A stretch of DNA of 7,733 nt from Clostridiales bacterium (GTDB lineage Bacteria; Bacillota; Clostridia; Saccharofermentanales; DTU023). The notes under the pieces were generated by a model. It saw nothing but the letters and a program-made list of their open reading frames with translations. It had not been told where the DNA came from and ran no database searches. The stretch lies in NCBI GenBank assembly GCA_004556925.1, contig SFFI01000028.1, positions 1 to 7,733 of the forward strand, read 5' to 3'. Both the position numbers and the translations under genes were made by a program. Shown one piece after another: positions 5,250-7,733 of this stretch (position 1 is its first letter; each line of letters starts with the position of its first letter).

Positions 5250-5284
5250 AAATAATATATATCACGATATATATTATTTGTCAA
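5250..5284 (-). promoter_or_regulatory. vapBC promoter inside a perfect 14-bp-arm palindrome
   Basis: On the minus strand TTGACA (5279-5284) is followed after 17 bases by TATATA (5256-5261). The consensus -35 overlaps the last codons of the upstream primase gene, whose TGA stop is 5281-5283. Arms AAATAATATATATC (5250-5263) and GATATATATTATTT (5266-5279) are perfectly complementary around two bases and cover the spacer and -10 box. A protein bound here would block RNA polymerase, the usual mode of VapB autorepression. The AGGAGG of vapB begins at the edge of the palindrome. Confidence 0.8.
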
Positions 5285-6705
5285 TCGGCACTCTGGCTAT
5301 TCCACCACTTGCGGATCGTCTTAGGGTCAAGGCCCGTGTCCCGGTGGCAGTCAGCCTTGCGGCCCTCCGGGTGTTGCCCCCGCCATTCAGACACTCGTTC
5401 CTTGGCTATCCCACTACCAACAGGGCGTCCATTCCCTTCTCTCCAGTCTTTTTTTCCTTTTTGCCGAACCCCAATATCTCGAATCGCCCTTGCTATCTCC
5501 AAATGGTCTGACTGCTTTCTCCAGTTCCGCTTATTGACAGGCATAGATAGGCCAGAGAGCTTTGCTATATCGTCCCTGGGAAATGTCACATAGTCCTCAT
5601 TAAACATCTCCAGGGCGCACACCACATCATCCTTCGTAAAGCGATTGATGTCCTCCACGCTCATATCGTCATAGGGTTTTAGCAGGGAGAAAGCATCCTG
5701 GCGCAGTTCGTCCTCGTCTATCCCACATTTCTTCGCATAGATGGCCAGCGTCATAATGCCATAAAACCGATGGCCCACCCGGATCTCGTCCCCGATCCGG
5801 TGCAGCCACCAGTCGTACAAGTCACGCTTGACCGTCCAGCGCCCCCGCCGCTCTTTCTTGACGATCCGCCTCTCATACCAGTCCGGATACTTCTCCTTTG
5901 CCTCGGCCAGCGACAGGCGGCTCTTTCTCATAAGACCTTCAAGCCGCTGCTGCTCCCCGTTGCTGTCCGGAATAAACTCCAGCAGCCTCTCCAGCGTCAC
6001 TCTCCCGCCGAGCCGGTAGGCCGTCACAGGATACTCCCGGCCCAGCTTGGAGCCGGAGCCGACCACCCGGAAGCCCTGCAATATGCCCTGCATCTGCGGC
6101 TCCTTGATGGTGGAGGTGTACCTGTTCCAGATCTGCCGGGTGAGAGAATATTTCAGCTCCTTCAAGCATTTCTGGTTATGTGGGTACATAGGGATCGGCT
6201 CATCCAGGACATAATACAGGTGAAGCCCCGTCCCACTGTTTACGACAAAGGTTGCCTGGGGCAAAATATCCTTGTTCATCTGGTGCAACGTGTCCCGGAG
6301 CTGGGGCATCCCCACCCCATCCAGGTCAAAGACCAGGGCATAGAGATACCGGGCATTCTTGCCGCACCGACGTCGACCGAAGTAAGACAGAGGGGACATG
6401 ATGGTAAAGTCCGTATTGTAGACCTCCGACAGCTCCGACAGCTCATCGGTGATGGTGTAGCGTTTGGCCTTGCCTTCCTCCTTGATCTCCAGGGCGATCC
6501 CCGCAGCCTTCGGCGGCACCGTCACCGCAATTCCGTTGCCCTTTTCGTCCTCAAAATGACCCTTCCGCTCAAAACTGCCCACCGGGAAGATCTCCCGGTA
6601 AAACTCAAAGGGCGTGACCGCCTCCAGGAACGTCTCCAAATGCTCATTCTTTTCCTGATACAATTCCCGCAGCCGCTCCATAGCGGCCTGCTGATCCATA
6701 GCCAT
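5281..6705 (-). CDS. Archaeo-eukaryotic-primase-type plasmid replication protein with C-terminal HTH
   Basis: The chosen ATG at 6705 gives 474 residues and lies 7 bases after GGAGG; an in-frame GTG at 6711 is only 1 base from that site. Residues of about 30-230 carry the primase signature: VFDLDG with the metal-binding pair D127 and D129, SGTGLH (157-162), and FRVVGSGSK (212-220) as the third conserved basic motif. The middle (about 270-400) is a mostly helical accessory region. The C-terminus, with GRKADCHRDTGLDPKTIRKWW, is a helix-turn-helix, suggesting origin recognition. No helicase or second replication gene is visible, so this is the likely replication initiator/primase of the element. 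It is downstream of its own promoter at 7014-7042 and a long leader. The primase assignment is firm; initiation at the nearby repeats is inferred. Confidence 0.8.
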   Translation of the reverse strand: MAMDQQAAMERLRELYQEKNEHLETFLEAVTPFEFYREIFPVGSFERKGHFEDEKGNGIAVTVPPKAAGIALEIKEEGKAKRYTITDELSELSEVYNTDFTIMSPLSYFGRRRCGKNARYLYALVFDLDGVGMPQLRDTLHQMNKDILPQATFVVNSGTGLHLYYVLDEPIPMYPHNQKCLKELKYSLTRQIWNRYTSTIKEPQMQGILQGFRVVGSGSKLGREYPVTAYRLGGRVTLERLLEFIPDSNGEQQRLEGLMRKSRLSLAEAKEKYPDWYERRIVKKERRGRWTVKRDLYDWWLHRIGDEIRVGHRFYGIMTLAIYAKKCGIDEDELRQDAFSLLKPYDDMSVEDINRFTKDDVVCALEMFNEDYVTFPRDDIAKLSGLSMPVNKRNWRKQSDHLEIARAIRDIGVRQKGKKDWREGNGRPVGSGIAKERVSEWRGQHPEGRKADCHRDTGLDPKTIRKWWNSQSAD

Positions 6706-6767
6706 GTGCACACCTCCAAAAGAAAAAGTAGCAAAAAGAAAATCCGCTGCGGCGGGGAACGCCTGCG

Positions 6768-6839
6768 GGGGGGAAAGGGGGAGCCAAAGAGCGGCCCCTT
6801 CGGGGCCTTAAAGAGAAAGTCACCTCCCCCTTTCCCCCC
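6768..6839. repeat. G/C-tract inverted repeat with a second hairpin in its loop
   Basis: Arms GGGGGGAAAGGGGGAG (6768-6783) and CTCCCCCTTTCCCCCC (6824-6839) are perfectly complementary over 16 bp. The loop holds another hairpin, GGCCCC/GGGGCC (6793-6798, 6802-6807). An alternative pairing, GGAGCCA/TGGCTCC (6780-6786, 6840-6846), competes with the outer stem. It lies in the leader of the primase mRNA, about 60-130 bases before the start codon. Competing stems suggest an attenuator or a replication-origin structure. No upstream reading frame is obvious. Confidence 0.6.
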
Positions 6840-6882
6840 TGGCTCCGGCCATGGAAATGATGGAACCAAAAGGCCCTTCCCT

Positions 6883-7005
6883 CGGCATATATTATCAATA
6901 TATTTTTTTCCCTATTTTGAGGCAGGCCAAATTTCGGTCTATTTTCACTCTCCCACTGCCCCCTCTATACGGCATATATTATCAATATATTTTTTTCCCT
7001 ATTTT
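6883..7005. repeat. Two identical 36-bp direct repeats (iteron-like) upstream of the primase gene
   Basis: The 36 bases at 6883-6918 recur exactly at 6970-7005, an 87-bp period. Each copy starts CGGC, contains the dyad ATATATT-ATC-AATATAT (6887-6903 and 6974-6990), and ends in a T-run then CCCTATTTT. Exact duplication next to a replication gene, in easily melted sequence, is typical of plasmid iterons and origins. They lie between the promoter and the start codon, so they could equally regulate primase expression. Confidence 0.7.
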
Positions 7006-7013
7006 TGCTTGTT

Positions 7014-7058
7014 ATTATAGCCTGTCCAGGCGGCTCTTTCAAGGCCCCTGGACAGGCT
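7014..7058 (-). promoter_or_regulatory. Primase-gene promoter overlapped by a 12-bp inverted repeat
   Basis: On the minus strand TTGAAA (7037-7042) and TATAAT (7014-7019) are 17 bases apart, a near-consensus sigma-A promoter. Arms AGCCTGTCCAGG (7019-7030) and CCTGGACAGGCT (7047-7058) form a perfect inverted repeat that brackets the -35 and covers the spacer. The stem could be an operator, or a weak terminator of the gene ending at 7063; it is not followed by a T-run, so an operator is preferred. Transcripts would carry a leader of about 300 bases. Confidence 0.65.
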
Positions 7059-7062
7059 TATT

Positions 7063-7305
7063 TTAGGCGTCGATTTTCCGGACACTGACCGGCGCTACAT
7101 CGGTACGTTTCAGGCTCCAACCAGTCTCCAGATCCCGCCAGCTCCAGCCGCCGTCAGGATCTCGCTCCAGCTCGACCTCAATCCAGTGACCGGCCACCTG
7201 GATCTCCAGCTGCTCTCCTTCCTTCAGCTCCCCGGCATCCAGGCCAGTCCATACCACAGTCAGGTTATGCGTTACCGCATCCTCCGCACACAGTCCCAGT
7301 TTCAT
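7063..7305 (-). CDS. Small acidic DUF5348-like protein of unknown function
   Basis: This 80-residue product starts at ATG 7305, 8 bases after AGGAGG (7314-7319), which abuts the stop of the upstream gene; the gap is 14 bases, so the two are probably an operon. The sequence is acidic and tryptophan-rich, with EGEQLEIQVAGHWIEVELER, then DGGWSWRDLETGW and a basic end. The strand pattern and W-x-V spacing resemble the protein at 4364-4591, and both may be DUF5348-like small beta proteins. There is no signal peptide or membrane segment. The gene is convincing; the family is tentative. Confidence 0.6.
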   Translation of the reverse strand: MKLGLCAEDAVTHNLTVVWTGLDAGELKEGEQLEIQVAGHWIEVELERDPDGGWSWRDLETGWSLKRTDVAPVSVRKIDA

Positions 7306-7319
7306 TATATCTACCTCCT

Positions 7320-7733
7320 TCAGCTCACTCGCATATCCTTCGGGACAACCCCCAGGGGCCTTGTATGAACCAATATCACTTCCCAGTACCCGGCCCGATA
7401 GTTGGCTCTGAAGCTCCGGTATTCCATCAGAGCCACATTGTGCTTCACAAATTCTTCGTCTACATTTTGGTCATTCAGAAGATCTCCGTAATCACCGGAA
7501 TACCATCTATCTATCCCTAACCTGGCCGCTTTCCATTCTCCATCTTCCGGGAAGAATTCTCGAATAATCAGCTTCTTCACCTGTTTTGCTGGAAACTCTA
7601 TCGAATATGGACTTTGAATCACCGTTTCCCATAGTTTCGCTGATCCCAGCCTCCGGCCATCTTTGTACCGATAGATCTTTTCTGAAGATACCACTACCAC
7701 ATAGCCAGAGTGCTCTTTCTTGGGCTTCAGCTT
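7320..7733 (-). CDS. Unrecognised protein, C-terminal part (5' end outside window)
   Basis: The frame is open from the right window edge to a TGA at 7320-7322, giving 138 codons; the start lies outside. GTG codons exist inside (for example at 7700), but no ribosome binding site precedes them and coding character continues upstream (KLKPKKEHSGYVVVV). The product is mixed alpha/beta with aromatic residues (KIYRYKDGRRLGSAKLW, DRWYSGDYGDLL, YWEVILVHTRP). I see no known motif, membrane segment or signal peptide in the visible part. It is followed by the small gene at 7063-7305 with operon-like spacing. Confidence 0.6.
   Translation of the reverse strand, partial: KLKPKKEHSGYVVVVSSEKIYRYKDGRRLGSAKLWETVIQSPYSIEFPAKQVKKLIIREFFPEDGEWKAARLGIDRWYSGDYGDLLNDQNVDEEFVKHNVALMEYRSFRANYRAGYWEVILVHTRPLGVVPKDMRVS

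Noticed and set aside
5770..7020. 416-codon plus-strand open frame
   Set aside because: It is opposite the primase gene, is proline/arginine-rich as expected for an antisense shadow, and runs through the 36-bp repeats and hairpin.

Overview
The window reads as part of a Firmicutes replicon, most likely a plasmid or an integrated plasmid-like element of a gut clostridium. That placement is inferred from strong AGGAGG-type ribosome binding sites, sigma-A-like promoters (TTGACA/TATAAT type), moderately GC-rich backbone genes alternating with very AT-rich control regions, and the gene families present. No database search was possible.

Backbone. From the right edge leftward, almost everything is on the minus strand: an unrecognised protein cut by the window edge (7320-7733); a small acidic protein (7063-7305); a promoter overlapped by an inverted repeat (7014-7058); a leader of about 300 bases holding two 36-bp direct repeats and a G-rich hairpin; an archaeo-eukaryotic-primase-type replication protein (5281-6705); a vapBC toxin-antitoxin pair with its promoter inside a perfect palindrome (4607-5284); a small DUF5348-like protein (4364-4591) and a strong terminator; then a ParA ATPase and a ribbon-helix-helix partner (3151-4237) behind a repeat-rich promoter. 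Together these supply replication, segregation and post-segregational stability.

Cargo. Between the par operon and the integrase lie two plus-strand genes clearly AT-richer than the backbone. The first (1249-2445) is an N-terminal ricin-type lectin fused to a C-terminal domain resembling DUF3289. The second (2572-3087) is an unrecognised protein with one N-terminal membrane anchor. A perfect 20-bp-stem terminator separates them. They are the best candidate for an undescribed system: a lectin-guided effector with a membrane-anchored partner, possibly an immunity protein. A 69-bp sequence with 13-bp terminal inverted repeats, flanked by CTAC on both sides, sits exactly between the cargo and the convergent par operon and looks like a miniature inverted-repeat insertion.

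Left end. A minus-strand gene cut by the left edge (1-298) looks like the N-terminus of a tyrosine recombinase, with a good promoter and a 36-bp AT-rich palindrome just upstream. The roughly 950 bases between it and the cargo have no convincing gene. They hold paired direct repeats, a run of hairpins that may be a structured RNA, and a perfect 17-bp inverted repeat with nested half sites.
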